Part shown: positions 62,639 to 64,000 of the stretch, in pieces
Layout of the letters: each line of letters begins with the position of its first letter
How positions within the stretch are numbered: position 1 is the first letter of the stretch
Assembly: GCF_050613145.1 (NCBI RefSeq)
Contig: NZ_CP192507.1
Location: forward strand, 3,286,001 to 3,350,000
Direction: 5' to 3'
DNA from: Lysinibacillus_B sp050613145
Lineage (GTDB): Bacteria > Bacillota > Bacilli > Bacillales_A > Planococcaceae
DNA: 64,000 bases
Position numbers and translations under genes: made by a program
Notes under the pieces: model-generated
The model's input: only the letters and a program-made list of their open reading frames with translations
The model's database searches: none
What the model was told of the DNA's origin: nothing

Positions 62639-63340
62639 TTGATTTTTCGTTTCTTTTGTGGAATACCCTTTTCGAATTTATTTTTAAAAGTGGCCCTCAT
62701 TTTCATTTTCATTAGATTATTGTTAAGATCCGTAGAGATTTGTTTTGCATTTTATAGCGATATAAAACCAAGCATTAAAACAAAAGGAACCTATTTATCA
62801 GGTTCTGAAAGAATTACACTAGCAATTAAAAGCATTATTGAACTGATTATTTTATCTACCTTGCTTTACACAATACATGAAAGTTTAAGCATTCACTCTA
62901 GTTCTTACATAAAATTTCTATTGAATTTTTTCAATGTATTACCTAGTTCTTTTTTAAAATCTGTTGCAATTTCGTTTTTTAATATTTCTTTTGAATATAC
63001 TATAACATTCACTAAATTCGAAATTTTTATTGCTTTAACTCATTTAATACAAATAACCTCAAGTGTAACACTTATTTCAATTTCAATTGCAAGCTATCTA
63101 AATTCACCTAAACAAAATTTGGAATATGAGTTGAAAATCTCTAATCATAAATTTATTTTAACAGCTAAACCTTATGGACCAGCAAAGTTTTTAACTAAAG
63201 TAAAACAAGAAATTGTATCTGGTGATAATGTAGATGATTTACTAGAAAACTTAAATAAAATGTTCAAAAATAACAAAATTAATAATACTCAACTAGAAGA
63301 AATTTATGAATATATGAATATAGTTTATTTCAAACTTTAA
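62639..63340 (+). CDS. Unknown membrane protein, start uncertain
   Basis: About 233 residues from a TTG at 62639 without a good ribosome site. The first ~160 residues are hydrophobic helices. A soluble tail follows (SNHKFILTAKPYGPAKFLTK, DDLLENLNKMFKNNKINNTQ). An ATG at 62599 in another frame could be the old start, with a shift in the T-rich stretch at 62620-62645. Alternatively the transposon at 61.1-62.6 kb removed the N-terminus. Very AT-rich, like the membrane protein at 59948. No family recognised. Confidence 0.5.
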   Translation: MIFRFFCGIPFSNLFLKVALIFIFIRLLLRSVEICFAFYSDIKPSIKTKGTYLSGSERITLAIKSIIELIILSTLLYTIHESLSIHSSSYIKFLLNFFNVLPSSFLKSVAISFFNISFEYTITFTKFEIFIALTHLIQITSSVTLISISIASYLNSPKQNLEYELKISNHKFILTAKPYGPAKFLTKVKQEIVSGDNVDDLLENLNKMFKNNKINNTQLEEIYEYMNIVYFKL

Positions 63341-63846
63341 ATAGTTCATTTTACTAATTTGATTTTCTTAATAAATTTCATTTCTAAAGTATATATTTTA
63401 TGGAGCCACCATTTAATTTCCGCTTAAAATTTCTATATTTAAATTCTAATTCATAAAATAAACCCTCTACCATTGCTATATAGTAGATGGTTTGTTTTTA
63501 TTTATATTTATTAACTATCCCTTATGGAAAACGGTTAGACACTCCATTTAAATCCACCACTTCCATAACCAAAACTACTTATTTTTCTTTGAGAGAATCA
63601 CCAAGTTGTTTCGACTACTACTTTTCAAATTCAATTGTATACATAAATTTTTCATCTAATATCGTATACTTAATAATTAAAACATAATCTACTGGCTAAT
63701 TCTTCCCATAACTTTATTCGATAATTTTGTATCTTCTCAGCAAATCGAACAAATATAATAGGCATTCTATTCATTTTTTTCTAAAACATTTCTATTGATT
63801 TTTCTTATTGTAAACTATGCTATAAAACTAGGGGATTCAAAAGATT
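63341..63846. other. Intergenic, AT-rich
   Basis: A hairpin at about 63456-63500 (AAACCCTCTAC region with GTAGATGGTTT, then TTTTTAT) probably terminates the membrane-protein gene. No other feature seen. Confidence 0.45.
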
Positions 63847-64000
63847 TCAATAATTTCTCCACTCCAACTCGCCAAACCACTCAAAATCCTCCAAGCTAAT
63901 CGCCAAGCTTTGCAACTCGCCAATATCCTCCTCTAATAACCGCACTTCCTCCCTCGACTCTAGCATTTGCATCGGCACCCACTTCATACCTTGCTCGCCG
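63847..64000 (-). CDS. C-terminal end of an unidentified protein (cut by window edge)
   Basis: The minus frame is open from the right edge to a TGA at 63847. The visible ~50 residues are acidic (EQGMKWVPMQMLESREEV, EEDIGELQSLAISLEDFEWF, ending LEWRNY). Base composition is richer in GC than the preceding 4 kb, so core-like sequence may resume here. No family can be named from this piece. Confidence 0.5.
   Translation of the reverse strand, partial: GEQGMKWVPMQMLESREEVRLLEEDIGELQSLAISLEDFEWFGELEWRNY

Overview
The window looks like chromosome from a low-GC, Gram-positive member of the Bacillales. The best guess is Lysinibacillus, Solibacillus or another Planococcaceae. That rests on AT-rich codon use, strong AGGAGG-type ribosome sites, lipoprotein-anchored ABC binding proteins, OpuAC/OpuD/OpuC-type osmolyte transporters, a FeuBC/YfiZ-type siderophore importer, a YcgT-like reductase and the dispersed intergenic repeats common in Bacillaceae. 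Species cannot be fixed from sequence alone. There are no rRNA or tRNA genes and no CRISPR array.

Layout. (1) 1-11.5 kb, histidine/urocanate catabolism. Two diverged urocanase paralogs sit in tandem with an AraC-type regulator; the first is cut by the window edge and lacks the catalytic Cys. A canonical hutU-hutI pair follows, divergent from a second AraC-type regulator. Between them lies a repeat-rich 2.3-kb patch with a DUF4279 gene and a decayed secreted-peptide gene. (2) 11.7-19.4 kb: a broken fic gene, flavohaemoglobin hmp, a YcgT-like reductase and a Fur-boxed siderophore importer, bounded on the far side by a degraded copy of the hmp 3' end. (3) 19.7-27.1 kb: a PAS-GGDEF-EAL protein, a group II intron scrap, a TetR-SMR efflux unit with matching operators, a zinc-ribbon/TPR protein, an orphan OpuAC-like lipoprotein and an iron-type alcohol dehydrogenase.

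(4) 27.4-35.1 kb: a complete Wadjet plasmid-defence operon in the order jetD-jetA-jetB-jetC. (5) 35.8-48.9 kb: a BCCT betaine transporter, a 59-residue lysine-rich protein, an EgtU/OpuF-like permease-binding-protein fusion with its ATPase, a 103-bp higher-order tandem repeat, a chemoreceptor, and a sensory cluster. The cluster has a membrane histidine kinase, a NarL-type regulator, a GAF protein and a kinase-like protein that has lost its phospho-acceptor His. Shared AGGG-N4/5-CCCT dyads lie in its promoters.

(6) 49-64 kb, accessory region. An integrase tail and a second decayed tyrosine recombinase flank a four-gene operon (HNH nuclease, MBL-fold hydrolase, GIY-YIG/DUF2075 helicase, MazG-like pyrophosphohydrolase) that reads as an unclassified defence system. 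A multiply frameshifted CoiA-like gene and an unknown gene pair follow. Beyond these are an ISL3 insertion with an 8-bp target duplication, a second DDE transposase and very AT-rich membrane-protein genes. Several accessory genes are broken at or near homopolymers, so read errors and real decay must be told apart.
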